A stretch of 64,000 nt of DNA from positions 186,001 through 250,000 of the forward strand of contig JAZKBK010000002.1 of assembly GCA_040388625.1 (NCBI GenBank), given 5' to 3'. Below, piece after piece: positions 28,082-38,360 of this stretch (its first letter is position 1; every line of letters begins with the position of its first letter). The notes below the pieces were generated by a model that had not been told where the DNA came from, made no database searches, and saw only the letters and a list, made by a program, of their open reading frames with translations. Position numbers and translations under genes: made by a program. The DNA comes from Gemmatimonadota bacterium (GTDB lineage: Bacteria > Gemmatimonadota > Gemmatimonadetes > Gemmatimonadales > Gemmatimonadaceae).

Positions 28082-29587
28082 CTAGTTGTCGGTGCCACGT
28101 CCGTTGTCCTTGCCATCACTCACGCCCGCGTACGTTGCAGTGAACAGCAGGCCGTGCTTGGCGGCGGCCCACAGGGTCACAATCTGCTGACTCTGCGTGG
28201 CGTGATGCCCGCTGGTCCTCAACCTTACGGGTGATTCAAGGCCGCCGTACTGCGCGTATTTCGCGGTGCGCTCGAACTTCCCCTTCCCATAATCCACGAC
28301 GTCGCCACGGAAGGACATCGACGGCAATCCTTCCATGTAGGTGCCCTGGCAATCACCGCATCCCCGCGTGGGATCGATCAGGCCGGGATTTCCGTACAGC
28401 ACCTGCGATGTCGCAGAGGCCATGCGCGCGCCGCGATTGTTGACCTTGTCCCAGCCCGGGATTTCCGTCTCGAGTCCGAGCCGGCTCATCACTTCCAGCT
28501 GGTAGCGGCAGCCCTCGATGTCCTTGCACGCTTCCTTCGCTACGCGCATGATTTCAGAGTGCGCCCGCTCCATTCCCACCTTCGTCTCGGACCGCAGATC
28601 GAGTCGAACCCACGCTTCTGATCCAGGCGTGTTCCGGACCGGCATTCCCTGGACCATTGCCATGTTGACGTAGAACTGTGCCCGCTCGCCGCCATCCGAG
28701 CATCGCAGACAATCGCGCGTCGGATCGGTGAGTTGTTCGCGAATCCCGATGATCGCTTTCGCAAGTGCATCGATACCATGCGAGCGCCACCGTCGGTCCG
28801 ATCCCGCCTGGCCCTTGATCTCACGCTCGAACGGCGTGAAGAACCAAAGCTTTGCATCGTCGATCAGTGGCGTGCTCCCGGTTGTGGCACCGCCGCCGCC
28901 CTGCCCGTGGAATTGCATCACCACATCGCCTTTAGACCAGTCGATGTGGTGCGGGTAGTTGGACCTGGCAAAGTGTCGCCCACCGCGGAAATCAGTTTCC
29001 TCGCCTGTGAACGTAACAAACCAGACATCACCCTTGGTTTGCATGTTCGAAGCGTTCATCGCTTCGAGAATGGTGATCATCTGAACGATGCCGATGAGAT
29101 CGTCACCTGCGCCAGGGCACCACACGCGGCCATCGGCAACGAACGCTTCGATCGGCTGGTCTTTGGAGAAGATCGAGATCTGATCTTCATGCGCATTCAG
29201 CACAACCTTGGGCCCGCCACCCGTCCCCGGACGTACGCCAATCACGTTGAGCGCGCCATCAATGTGTACATCCTCCAGCCCGTAGATCTGGAAGAGCTTC
29301 TTGATATGCGTCGAGCGATAGATCTCGTCACCGGACGGGCCAGCCGCATTGCACAACCCGATCCATGTGTCGATCAGTTCCTTGGGATCGGCTTGTTTCC
29401 CCTCGACATACTTCATCGCCCGCTGCACCACCGGCATCGCCAACGTCGCCTTTGCCTCCGCAACCTCTCTGGAAATGTCGGGCATGGGCGTCTTGTTCTG
29501 CGCGAGCAGTTGCGTTGGCTGCGCGACCATGCAACCGAGCGCCAGCGCCGCAGCTGATACGAGATGGAACCTGGATGAATGCGTCAT
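28082..29587 (-). CDS. M20-family metallopeptidase, exported
   Basis: A 501-residue exported peptidase. ATG 29587 is chosen because CGGAGG lies seven bases before it and a signal peptide (MTHSSRFHLVSAAALALG, cleavage near LLAQ) follows. An upstream in-frame ATG at 29632 overlaps the S9 stop as ATGA and is the alternative. M20 zinc motifs are visible: NAHEDQ near residue 150, PGAGDDL near 177, and FTGEETD near 210 with the bridging Asp and catalytic Glu. A late GHHATQ supplies a final histidine. It is probably a peptide carboxy- or aminopeptidase. It is last in the S9/SusD/SusC run and so probably digests imported peptides. Confidence 0.88.
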   Translation of the reverse strand: MTHSSRFHLVSAAALALGCMVAQPTQLLAQNKTPMPDISREVAEAKATLAMPVVQRAMKYVEGKQADPKELIDTWIGLCNAAGPSGDEIYRSTHIKKLFQIYGLEDVHIDGALNVIGVRPGTGGGPKVVLNAHEDQISIFSKDQPIEAFVADGRVWCPGAGDDLIGIVQMITILEAMNASNMQTKGDVWFVTFTGEETDFRGGRHFARSNYPHHIDWSKGDVVMQFHGQGGGGATTGSTPLIDDAKLWFFTPFEREIKGQAGSDRRWRSHGIDALAKAIIGIREQLTDPTRDCLRCSDGGERAQFYVNMAMVQGMPVRNTPGSEAWVRLDLRSETKVGMERAHSEIMRVAKEACKDIEGCRYQLEVMSRLGLETEIPGWDKVNNRGARMASATSQVLYGNPGLIDPTRGCGDCQGTYMEGLPSMSFRGDVVDYGKGKFERTAKYAQYGGLESPVRLRTSGHHATQSQQIVTLWAAAKHGLLFTATYAGVSDGKDNGRGTDN

Positions 29588-29628
29588 TGGGGCCTCCGTC
29601 GATGTGAGCCGGTTCGAATGCGTCGTCG

Positions 29629-31635
29629 TCATTTCGCCTTCAGGCGTGAGAGCATGTCCGGCATTTCCAGTTGTGTCGCGAGAAAGAATGGAATGCGCTC
29701 CATCTGGTCGCGCAGCGTGGTGCGATAACGCAGGAGGGAATGCTCCTCGTCGGGATATTCCACGTACGTGATCAGATCGCCCTTCTCGAGCTCGCGCATC
29801 TTCGCCACCCACCGGCGCGATTCGTTCGGCGGCACGGAACCGTCACGCATGCCGTGCATGAGCAACTGCGGCACCTTGACGTTTTCGACAAAGTTCAGCG
29901 GTGACCGTTCGTCATACCGCTCCGGAATGTCCGTGTAGGCCCCTCCGAATTCCTCCCGTGCGCGCTGCGGGTCGCGATTTGCAGTCGCGAAACGGCCTGG
30001 TGATACGTATCGCTCCATCGCCAGCCACTTCCACGATGACACGGGAGCGCGAATGACCTGGGCGCGGAACGTGTCGGGGACCTGGGTTGCGAGAACCAGG
30101 CTCATGTAGCCGCCGCCGCTTCCGCCCCAGGTTGCCTTGCGCGTCATGTCGACGTACGGCAGCGTCCGCAGGAATTCGACCGAGCGCATGATGTCCTCGA
30201 ACTCGGTGCCGCCGTAATCACCAACGTGAAGTTCATGGAACCCGTGCCCCATTCCCACGGATCCGCGCGGGTTGGGCGCAATCAGCACGAAGCCCTTGTC
30301 GATCACCGATTGCCACAGCAGGTTCATCGAGTGATCCCAGTGCGTCGGATGTCCGTGCAGTGCGATGATGACAGGATATTTCTTCTTGGGATCGAATCCG
30401 GGCGGCTTGAACAGCAGCGCACGCAGCGGAAGATTGTCGACAGCGTTGAACGTCACCTCTTCAGGTGTGCTCAGACGAGCTGGATCCACGCGTCCCATGG
30501 AACTGGTCACGCTTCGCGGTGTGCCGCCGGCTGCTGGTATCGTCCAGACGTCGGACGTGCGCGTCGCAGTCGACTCCACGTATCCGATGCTGCGTCCGTC
30601 GGGTGAGAATTGAGGGCTGGAGCGAACCCCCCTGCCTGTCGTCAGCAGCTTTGGCTCATCTGTTCCGGCGCTCGACGCAATCGCGAGCTGAGTGCTCAGA
30701 CCCAGTCCATCACTCACGATGAAAGCGAGAGTGCGTCCGTCTGGCGACCATGACGGCGATGTGTTCTCGCGCGGCGCGTACGTAATCGGCGTCACTGCAC
30801 CGGTTGCCACATCTACAACGGCAATTTGCGAGAAGCCGCTCTGACTCGACACGACTGCCACGCGCGTTCCGTCCGGTGACCACACCGGTGACGATACAGA
30901 CGGATTACCTGTCGCGACCAGTCGCCTGGCCGTTCCGCCGGACACCGGCTGAATCCAAATGTCGCCAGACCGTGTAAATGCGAGAGTCTTTCCGTCCGGC
31001 GACCAGACCGGATCCCGCTCCTGTTCCTTATCGCCAACAAAGTAACGCGGCCACGCTCGCGGAGACTGCAGGTCAAGAAGCTGTATCTTCGTTCCGCGCG
31101 CGTTGCGACTGAAGTACGCCAGCGTCTTGCCGTCGGGCGAAGGCGCCGGAGACGTTTCGATGATCGCATCGTCGAACGTATGCTGAACAACTGCGCCTCC
31201 CGATGCTGGCATCGAGAAGATGTTGTCGATCGCCTGAAAGTATCTCGAGCTCGTAAAGAACAGGCGTGATCCGTCAGCGCTCAACGCCAGATTCGCCTTT
31301 GGCTCGGCGCGATTCGCCACGGGCGTCGTCCCCAGCTCCGGCACGAACGTGCGCGTGAGCTGTACCGGCACACCACCGGTGACATTGGCCCGAAACACCT
31401 CCGCCGTTCCCGTTTCGATGGAGGAGTTGATGAAATAGATGGTGCGACCGTCAGGCGCCCAGAGGAAATCCTTTACGCCCGTCACAGTCATGAAATCATC
31501 CACGCTGTATCGCTGCTGCGCGCCAACGGTTCGCGTAGACGTAATCAGCGCCGCAGCACCCAACGCGGTGAGACAGGTGGCACGCGTGTAACCCATTGCC
31601 ACGCATGAGCGCATCAGGAGACGTCTCATTCTCAT
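29629..31635 (-). CDS. S9-family prolyl-oligopeptidase-like peptidase, exported
   Basis: A 668-residue serine peptidase. ATG 31635 overlaps the SusD stop by ATGA. An N-terminal signal ends near VGAQ. Residues 40-380 form a WD/TolB-type beta-propeller with repeated SPDGKTLA/SPDGRTLAF blades. Residues 400-660 are the alpha/beta hydrolase domain with Ser in WGGSGGGYMSL, Asp in MRDGSVPP and His in YPDEEHSLLRY. It cleaves short proline-containing or other peptides outside the inner membrane. It belongs to the SusC/SusD/FecR operon, and its products would feed the uptake pair. Confidence 0.92.
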   Translation of the reverse strand: MRMRRLLMRSCVAMGYTRATCLTALGAAALITSTRTVGAQQRYSVDDFMTVTGVKDFLWAPDGRTIYFINSSIETGTAEVFRANVTGGVPVQLTRTFVPELGTTPVANRAEPKANLALSADGSRLFFTSSRYFQAIDNIFSMPASGGAVVQHTFDDAIIETSPAPSPDGKTLAYFSRNARGTKIQLLDLQSPRAWPRYFVGDKEQERDPVWSPDGKTLAFTRSGDIWIQPVSGGTARRLVATGNPSVSSPVWSPDGTRVAVVSSQSGFSQIAVVDVATGAVTPITYAPRENTSPSWSPDGRTLAFIVSDGLGLSTQLAIASSAGTDEPKLLTTGRGVRSSPQFSPDGRSIGYVESTATRTSDVWTIPAAGGTPRSVTSSMGRVDPARLSTPEEVTFNAVDNLPLRALLFKPPGFDPKKKYPVIIALHGHPTHWDHSMNLLWQSVIDKGFVLIAPNPRGSVGMGHGFHELHVGDYGGTEFEDIMRSVEFLRTLPYVDMTRKATWGGSGGGYMSLVLATQVPDTFRAQVIRAPVSSWKWLAMERYVSPGRFATANRDPQRAREEFGGAYTDIPERYDERSPLNFVENVKVPQLLMHGMRDGSVPPNESRRWVAKMRELEKGDLITYVEYPDEEHSLLRYRTTLRDQMERIPFFLATQLEMPDMLSRLKAK

Positions 31636-32873
31636 CGGAAGTTTGAGTTCGCTGATGTTTCGGCGAGCGGGACAGGGAAACACATCCCGTTGCCCACGGG
31701 TCCTGCTGCAGGCTTGTAAAACACTTCACCGGGCTGTGCGACATTCGGCACCAGAGCGCCATGACGCCGGAAATCACCCATGCGCCTTCCTTCGAGCCAG
31801 AAGTCGAGCGACTTCTGAGCCAGGAATTCAGTTAGCAACGCGTCGCCCGTGAGCCCGCTGACCGCAGCAAGATTCCCTGCAGCGCGCCGCTCGTTCACGA
31901 AGTTCAGCATGGCGCCCTGATCGCCGGCGGCCTCGACGGCTATGTAACGCGCTTCGAGCCCCGTCGCGAGTCGGTATGACGCCGCCCAGCTGGGATACTT
32001 GCGCTGGGCGTACATCGGCAGGAATCCGTCGTACGCGCGAAGCCCGGTGTTCTGATAGCGAATTCGCGGGTCGCCTGCGTCAGCAGCAGCGCGATACACT
32101 GGAGGAACAACCAGTGACGGACGATCCACGGTCGCCTCCCACATGCGATTTCCCAGCCGCGCGCGGTTTGCAGGATCGTCCTGCGTGTACAGCAGGTACT
32201 CGAAGTTCGCAGGAACGTTGCGCACCGCGGCGGCTGCCTCGGCTGCCTTTCCAGCCTGTAGCAGCGCGCGTCCCAGCCCGACTGAAGCTGCGTTTACGAT
32301 CAGCGTACCAGGTGCGCCACCCGCCGCAAGCCCGATGTCTCGCGCACTCGTGAGTCGCTCGGTCGCGAGATTCAGCATCTCGGCGGTGGTCAGCACAGGA
32401 CCTCCGCGCGCCGTCCCTCGACAGAACGTCTCGGCCATCAGAAGGTAGGAATATCCGGCAGCGAGATTCACCCGTGCGTGATGAATGTTCTTCGTGGCGT
32501 CGCTCGCAGTGAGCAATATGTCACGCGTGTTTTCAGTCGTGGCGAGTCCACGGGAAAACCGAATCCACACGTCGGTGTTCAAACGCGGATTCGCCGGATC
32601 TATCGCGCGCCGGCCAACCTCGCTTCGATCCTCCGATGAATCCCCCGTCCATGCCTCGGTCGTAAACCACGCAGTGTACAGTGCGATGTCACCAAAGCCC
32701 GCGACGAAATCCTGGAACGCAGAGTAGGCGATGAGTGCGCCGTCAACATCGGGATTGATGCCGCCGGCCTCCACGATATTCGGATTCTGCACCGTGACAA
32801 AGTCGCTGCAACCGCCCATTGAGAGTGCGGCAGCTAGACAGATCCCGCCACGCCTCAGTCTTGATATTCTCAT
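31632..32873 (-). CDS. SusD/RagB-family outer-membrane lipoprotein
   Basis: A 413-residue lipoprotein from ATG 32873, with TGCGGAGGCGATACAGCA as leader giving a GGAGG site. The lipobox is LSMGGC near residue 20, so it should be anchored by Cys at the outer membrane. The SusD-like helical TPR-rich body (RLTSARDIGLAAGGAPGTLIV, LGRALLQAGKAAEAAAAVRNVP) and C-terminal FLAQKSLDFWLEGRRMGDFRRHG match RagB/SusD. It caps the SusC barrel and captures the substrate. The nearby S9 and M20 enzymes suggest that this is a peptide rather than a glycan. Confidence 0.88.
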   Translation of the reverse strand: MRISRLRRGGICLAAALSMGGCSDFVTVQNPNIVEAGGINPDVDGALIAYSAFQDFVAGFGDIALYTAWFTTEAWTGDSSEDRSEVGRRAIDPANPRLNTDVWIRFSRGLATTENTRDILLTASDATKNIHHARVNLAAGYSYLLMAETFCRGTARGGPVLTTAEMLNLATERLTSARDIGLAAGGAPGTLIVNAASVGLGRALLQAGKAAEAAAAVRNVPANFEYLLYTQDDPANRARLGNRMWEATVDRPSLVVPPVYRAAADAGDPRIRYQNTGLRAYDGFLPMYAQRKYPSWAASYRLATGLEARYIAVEAAGDQGAMLNFVNERRAAGNLAAVSGLTGDALLTEFLAQKSLDFWLEGRRMGDFRRHGALVPNVAQPGEVFYKPAAGPVGNGMCFPVPLAETSANSNFR

Positions 32874-32901
32874 TGCTGTATCGCCTCCGCAGCGAGCTGG
32901 A

Positions 32902-35900
32902 TTAGAAAGTGAGATCGAGTCGCACGCCGAGCCTGCGCGGCGGCGGTAGCGTGAAGAAATCGGCACGTCCAGCGAGAGCGTCCATTTCGTTCTGCACGTC
33001 CGGGTTGAACCCCGAGTACGGGCTCCACAGAGCGACATTTCGCCCTGACAACGCCAGCGAAGCCGAATGCGCTCCCATCACCTTCCGTGCTATCCTCTCC
33101 GGGAGTTGATAGCTGAGCGTGACCTCATTCAGTCGAACGAAGTCCGCACGCTCGAGGTACGGGCCGAGCACCGTGCCTGTACCCATCGACGCCCCGCTCT
33201 CGGTCACGTACGGACCGAATCGGCTGAGCCGCTGCTCCGCTGTCAGCACTTCGTTCCGCCGCACCGCATTCTCGGCGATACCGAAGTTGCGCTCGCGGTA
33301 TGCAGCCGTCGCATTGTAGATGTAGAAGTTCCGCTTGGTATCGAACTGCGTGTACAGACGAAGCTTGCGGAAGAAGGTGAACGTGGAAGCAGCGTTTGCT
33401 TCGAACGTCGGGAGAAGGTTCCCTACGTACTCGAGCGAATCCGAGACGACTGCCACACCGGCATTAGTGTCGATGCGTTGAATGCGATTCGTGTAGAATG
33501 CTCCGACCTGACGGCCCTGACGTACGCTGTTTACCGTGCCGAAACGAATCGATGAGAATGCCGGCACCCCGCCAAGGTCGAGGATCTCGTTGCGCAGCGT
33601 GTTGGCACCGACGTCGACTCCCCAGCTGAAGTTCTCGCCCGTGATTACCTTGGTGCGCGCAGTGAGCTCCAGGCCTCTGTTGAGCACCTTTCCGATGTTC
33701 CGATAACCGTCTTCCTGAAATCCGAGCGACGGTGGCTGCGGAACTCTGAGCAGCAGGTTCTTCGTGTTCTTGTCGAAGAAAGTCAGCTCGAGGCCCAGAC
33801 GTTCGTTGAACAGCGATGCGTCAATGCCGGCTTCGAATTCCTGGCCACGTTCTGCCTGCAACTTGGGATTGCCCGGATTCAATGGGATGATGCCGGATGC
33901 GACCTGGTTCGGACCGGTCAGATACGGCGCCGCCAGGAACGTCCTCAGTGACGCGCCAGCTGTCGGCGCTCTACCCGTTGTACCGAAGGCCGCGCGAAGA
34001 CGAAGCGACTTGACCCAGTCAACCGAGAAGAACGGCTCGTCGGACAGTACGTACGACACACGCGCCGATGGACTGTAGAACCACGGAGCCGATGCACCGA
34101 ACGCAGCGAAACGATCGGCTCTGAGCCCGAACTGCAGATAGACGCGCTCTTCGTAATTGGGTTCCCACTGCCCATAGAATCCCACGCGGCGGTCACGTAC
34201 AACCGTCTGACCGCCCGATACCTGTGCGGCCGCGCTGACCGATCGCGCGGAATTGGTCGTCAGCTGATTTCCAAGCGCATAGGTGAGATCTTCAATGTCT
34301 GCCTGCACCTCGGACCCGAATGACAGGGTCGAATTCCAACCTCTGCCCATCGTGAGATCCAGCGTTCCCAGATAATTCGCCGTTCCGCGCTGGAGATCGC
34401 GACGGTCTTCGCGAATGATCCCGAGATTCTGTGATGCCGAGTACCACCCGTTGCTGTTCTTGGGGAAGAACTCATTGCTTTTCACCGACGACAGATCCGC
34501 GCCGAGCGTGAGGCGGTTTCGGAAGTGCGCACCCGGATTCCAGCTCAACTTCACATCGGGTATGAGGCGTACCGAGTTGATTTCATGACGAATCGAAGCG
34601 ATTGCGTCGGGCGTCCGGTTTGCGCCGAACCAGCCATCGGTTGGAGTCCCAATCGTCAGAGGCGATCCCGCCATTCCACCAGTCGTCCACCCCGCGCTGC
34701 TGCCCGCCGTCACAGGTAGATCACCAGTAACCCGCAACGCTGGCAGGTTCAGCTCGATACGCGTCTTCTCGGTCGGCTGAATGTTGTAATTGAGACGTGC
34801 CGACATCCTGTCGTACGTATTGTTCGGGAACAGTCCCTTTTCCTGATCGACGCCGACGGATGAGAAGAAACCGTAACTCGTCCCGCCACCGCGAACCGAG
34901 CCGTTGATGGATGTCTGGTGACCAGTATTCGGGAGTCCGTACCGGACCATCGGTTGATCGGAAACGATGTCGCCGACACTGCGCCCCTTGCACAACGTCG
35001 CCGTATTCAGATCCTGAGCGCGACACGCCGCAAAGTTGGTGTACGGGGTGAACGTCGGATCCAGCTGCGCGTGAGTCACCGAGAGAGTCTTGCGGAATGG
35101 CGTCCCGGCTGCGCCGCGTTTGGTGATGATCTGGATTACGCCCGCTGATGCATCTGCGCCGTAAAGCGTCGCCGCCGCCGGCCCCTTCACGATTTCCACA
35201 GATTCGATTTCATTCGGATCCATGTCGTTCAGCGGATTGACCACGGCACCAGCCGCTACCGCCGTTTGCTTGGTATCGATGCGAATTCCATCCACGTACA
35301 CCAGCGGCTCGTTCGACAGCGAGATCGAGGACGCGCCGCGAATGCGTATCTGCTGGCTCGACCCGCTCACCCCCGAACCCTGCGTGACAGACACACCCGC
35401 AACGCGCCCGGAGATGATGTCCGTAACACTCTTCACGGGCGTGAGCTCGGTCACCCGTCCAACGTTCACGCTCGCGACCGTAGCACCCTGTGCACGCATT
35501 TCCTGGCGTCCAGCCGTGCCAGTTACCAGTACCTGGCTCAGCGAAATTGCCTGTCTTACAAGTACGAAATTCGCTTCGAGATCGCCGTCCTCCGGCGCTG
35601 TCACTGTCGTCTGCTGCGCTGCATAGCCAATCAGGCGCACATTGATCTTCTGCGGGCCGGCCGGCACTCCGACGATCCGGTACCGGCCGTCGTCGCCCGT
35701 AATCGCACCAAGACGCGTTCCCTCGATCGACACCTGCGCCGACGCAAGCGGGCGGCCAGAGCCCTCTTCAGATACGCGACCCGAGACTACCGCTGCGACC
35801 ACACTTCGCGATCCCTTCGATATTCCAACGACAGATGCCCCGCGACGTTCGTCGTTGACAGGCTCCGATCGACCGTCAGAATGTGCTGCCTGTGCCGCTG

Positions 35901-36312
35901 ATCTCGAGGAGTTGGTTTCCAGCTCGGAGCCGATGGGTTCGACAGTAACCAGCTCGCCCATCTCGCTGTACGTGAACGGAAGCCCACGGAGAAGCTGAGC
36001 AAGTGCGTCACCGACGGTGGCCTTCGTACAGCGGCACGTGACACGCACGGTCGCCGGCACGCGCGTCGGACTGAATGCGACGAACACTCCCGACGTCCGG
36101 CGTAACCGCACCAGTACGTCGCGCAACGGCTCACTCTCGGCATCGAGGTTGGCTGCACGGTTGAGCAACGATTCCGTGACTCGTGCACCGGCCTTCGTCG
36201 CTGATGCAACCTGAGCCAGGGGAGTAATTCCCTGTGCACCGGCAGACACGGTTGGCGGCAGAGACGCCGCAAGACACACACCTGCCATCAATCCAATTCG
36301 CGGTACTCGCAT
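32902..36312 (-). CDS. SusC/RagA TonB-dependent receptor with N-terminal STN domain
   Basis: A 1136-residue outer-membrane receptor from ATG 36312 with GGGAGAGGC before it. In order: signal peptide (1-25), an STN (secretin/TonB short N-terminal) domain at about 60-125 (LRDVLVRLRRTSGVFVAFSP ... FTYSEMGELVTVEP), a carboxypeptidase-D regulatory-like domain at about 175-260, a plug at about 265-375 (GATVASVNVGRVTELTPVKSV, QIRIRGASSISLSNEPLVYVDG), and the barrel. The STN domain is the part that signals to FecR-type anti-sigma factors, and a fecR gene is directly upstream. It imports with SusD, driven by TonB and ExbBD, which are not in the window. Confidence 0.94.
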   Translation of the reverse strand: MRVPRIGLMAGVCLAASLPPTVSAGAQGITPLAQVASATKAGARVTESLLNRAANLDAESEPLRDVLVRLRRTSGVFVAFSPTRVPATVRVTCRCTKATVGDALAQLLRGLPFTYSEMGELVTVEPIGSELETNSSRSAAQAAHSDGRSEPVNDERRGASVVGISKGSRSVVAAVVSGRVSEEGSGRPLASAQVSIEGTRLGAITGDDGRYRIVGVPAGPQKINVRLIGYAAQQTTVTAPEDGDLEANFVLVRQAISLSQVLVTGTAGRQEMRAQGATVASVNVGRVTELTPVKSVTDIISGRVAGVSVTQGSGVSGSSQQIRIRGASSISLSNEPLVYVDGIRIDTKQTAVAAGAVVNPLNDMDPNEIESVEIVKGPAAATLYGADASAGVIQIITKRGAAGTPFRKTLSVTHAQLDPTFTPYTNFAACRAQDLNTATLCKGRSVGDIVSDQPMVRYGLPNTGHQTSINGSVRGGGTSYGFFSSVGVDQEKGLFPNNTYDRMSARLNYNIQPTEKTRIELNLPALRVTGDLPVTAGSSAGWTTGGMAGSPLTIGTPTDGWFGANRTPDAIASIRHEINSVRLIPDVKLSWNPGAHFRNRLTLGADLSSVKSNEFFPKNSNGWYSASQNLGIIREDRRDLQRGTANYLGTLDLTMGRGWNSTLSFGSEVQADIEDLTYALGNQLTTNSARSVSAAAQVSGGQTVVRDRRVGFYGQWEPNYEERVYLQFGLRADRFAAFGASAPWFYSPSARVSYVLSDEPFFSVDWVKSLRLRAAFGTTGRAPTAGASLRTFLAAPYLTGPNQVASGIIPLNPGNPKLQAERGQEFEAGIDASLFNERLGLELTFFDKNTKNLLLRVPQPPSLGFQEDGYRNIGKVLNRGLELTARTKVITGENFSWGVDVGANTLRNEILDLGGVPAFSSIRFGTVNSVRQGRQVGAFYTNRIQRIDTNAGVAVVSDSLEYVGNLLPTFEANAASTFTFFRKLRLYTQFDTKRNFYIYNATAAYRERNFGIAENAVRRNEVLTAEQRLSRFGPYVTESGASMGTGTVLGPYLERADFVRLNEVTLSYQLPERIARKVMGAHSASLALSGRNVALWSPYSGFNPDVQNEMDALAGRADFFTLPPPRRLGVRLDLTF

Positions 36313-36436
36313 TGCCTCTCCCGTGGGGGGACTGGTGGTTACGTCATCAGCGCTGTCACACGCATCTGTGCCGACAGCCGTTCCGGGGTCGTACTGCAGA
36401 CTTCTTCGCGCTACCGCGAGCGCGAAGGTGCAATGC

Positions 36437-37435
36437 CTACATAGGGGCCGTATACGCCGAGATACGTACGATCTCGCTGTCGGACGCAATACTGCACTTG
36501 GCATCGATGATCCGGCACACAACATCGAGCACGTCGGGAAGTGGCCGATTGTTGAACACGGCTGTTACCGTATGCTCGTCGAGCGATGAATCGACCTGCA
36601 CGCGGACTCCGAATCGATGTGCTATCTCGTCTGCGACTCTGGGAAGCGGGGTCGCATTGAATAGCATGGTGCTGCTCATCCACCCGAGCCGCGAATACAC
36701 ATCCGGAACCGCAACGGCAGGCGCAACGTCGCCATGCTCCGCGCGACTGATTTCCCCGCCCACTACCTGCACTCGATGTGCTCCAGTCGAGAGCTCCACG
36801 CGCCCATCCACCACAACCAGGTCCGTGCGCGCGTTGTCGGAGTTCACGTTGAATCGCGTCCCGAGAACCTTGATATCGCCCGATGATGTGTGCACACGGA
36901 ACGGGCGACCCGCTTGATGGGTAACAGCAAAGAACGCCTGGCCCGTCAGGCGCACGTCGCGACCACCAGAACCATGGGTCACGTCGAGCCTGCTGCCCGG
37001 CGCCAAATGCACTACCGTGCCGTCATCCAGGCGAATATCCGAAGCTTGCCCGTCCACCGCCGCGTAATGCTGCACGCTTTCACGCTCGGTAGGCCGAGTC
37101 GAGCGGTTGATTGCAAAAACGAGTAATGCGGCCGCGAGGCCGGCAGCAACCCAGGCAGGTCGCCGCCAATCACCGATCCGCCCTATTACCGACGCACTCC
37201 GTCGCGGGGGAGGCGCCATGACATCGATCGCTCGGAACTCCGGCAAGGCAAGCGAGCGCTGGCCCAGCAAGTTCCACGTGGCACGCATCTGTTCCAGCCG
37301 TACACGGTTGTCCACCGACGCAGCCTGCCAGGCTTCGAGCACCATGGATTGCTGCGCTGTAAGTACATCGCCGCTGATCAGCGCGACGAGAAGCTCATCG
37401 ATATTCTCTGATTTGTCAGGAATGGAATTGTGCAC
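36437..37435 (-). CDS. FecR-family anti-sigma factor with DUF4974 C-terminus
   Basis: A 332-residue inner-membrane anti-sigma factor. The likely start is GTG 37435, because no ATG is near and the frame upstream to 37678 is basic and unlike the family. Domains: short cytoplasmic helical region (about 1-95; SENIDELLVALISGDVLTAQQ), one transmembrane helix near residue 105 (WVAAGLAAALLVFAINR), the FecR beta domain (about 130-225; DIRLDDGTVVHLAPGSRLDV, FFAVTHQAGRPFRVHTSSG), and a C-terminal DUF4974 (NATPLPRVADEIAHRFGVRV). It probably holds FecI (37691, divergent) until the SusC STN domain relays binding. Confidence 0.9.
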   Translation of the reverse strand: MHNSIPDKSENIDELLVALISGDVLTAQQSMVLEAWQAASVDNRVRLEQMRATWNLLGQRSLALPEFRAIDVMAPPPRRSASVIGRIGDWRRPAWVAAGLAAALLVFAINRSTRPTERESVQHYAAVDGQASDIRLDDGTVVHLAPGSRLDVTHGSGGRDVRLTGQAFFAVTHQAGRPFRVHTSSGDIKVLGTRFNVNSDNARTDLVVVDGRVELSTGAHRVQVVGGEISRAEHGDVAPAVAVPDVYSRLGWMSSTMLFNATPLPRVADEIAHRFGVRVQVDSSLDEHTVTAVFNNRPLPDVLDVVCRIIDAKCSIASDSEIVRISAYTAPM

Positions 37436-37690
37436 TGCGTCACCCCGCAACAGAGAGAGAATCGTCCCGCGAACACCGCTCTCTCCACGCGCAGAGCAGT
37501 GATGTGCTTGGGGGTAAGACACACGAGAGTCGCGTTTATACCATTCCGAATTTCGTGTCTTGCAACCCGAGTGATTTGCACCTTGACGTTCGTACGTTCG
37601 TGGAGCTATGTCGCAGAGTCGGCTTCCTGCTCGCAATCGCCCCGCACTTCGCAATTGGTCATTTCGCGTTCTCGCCAATGGAGGTAGTGT

Positions 37691-38281
37691 TTGTCAGAAT
37701 CAGTGCCGCCAGCGGGAACCCGCACAGATGCCATCGATGAAGCGGAATGGCTTCGGCGACTTGGTGACGACGACCACGATGTGCTCAACCACATCGCGCG
37801 CAAGCACTGGTCGGCGCTCGTGGGATTTGCGTACGATTTGCTTGGCTCTGTCGACAACGCGGAGGATGTTGCACAGGAAGCGTTGATCCGTCTGTGGAAT
37901 CACCGCCACAACATCGGACAGCCCGGAGCGCTGCGCGCATATCTCATGCAGTCGGTTCGCAGACTTTCGCTGAATGAATTCCGGGATCGGAAGCTGCACG
38001 CCCGGCCGGATGTGCTGGAACGCGTGCGGGCTGCTCACACGGAGCCGTCGATGCCGGACACCAATCTCCACGAACAGGATCTCTCCGCCGCGATCGAGAC
38101 TGCCCTGCGCAAGCTCCCTGCCCGGCGGCGCGAAGCACTCGTGCTGGTCCGATACCACGGACTCAGCTATCGGGAGGCCGCGGAGGTCATGGGAGTCTCG
38201 GCGCAGACCCTCGCGAACCACGTGTCCACCGCACTTAAGGAGCTGCGAGTATCGCTGGCGGCGCACACGGGCCCCGACTAG
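37691..38281 (+). CDS. FecI-like ECF sigma-70 factor, TTG start
   Basis: A 196-residue extracytoplasmic-function sigma factor. The TTG at 37691 is preceded by ATGGAGGTAGTGT, a strong GGAGGT site six bases away, and no ATG fits. Region 2 is visible as DLLGSVDNAEDVAQEALIRLW (near residue 52), and region 4 as ALRKLPARRREALVLVRYHG LSYREAAEVMGVSAQTLANH (near 140). It is divergent from fecR across 255 bases containing both promoters. The expected targets are the SusC/SusD/peptidase genes and itself. Confidence 0.92.
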   Translation: MSESVPPAGTRTDAIDEAEWLRRLGDDDHDVLNHIARKHWSALVGFAYDLLGSVDNAEDVAQEALIRLWNHRHNIGQPGALRAYLMQSVRRLSLNEFRDRKLHARPDVLERVRAAHTEPSMPDTNLHEQDLSAAIETALRKLPARRREALVLVRYHGLSYREAAEVMGVSAQTLANHVSTALKELRVSLAAHTGPD

Positions 38282-38360
38282 ACGCCAGCTCGGTTCGTGG
38301 CGGTGATCCACCCGGCAACGATCCGCTTGACGTCCACGTTCTGTAGTCGTAAGATCGCGA

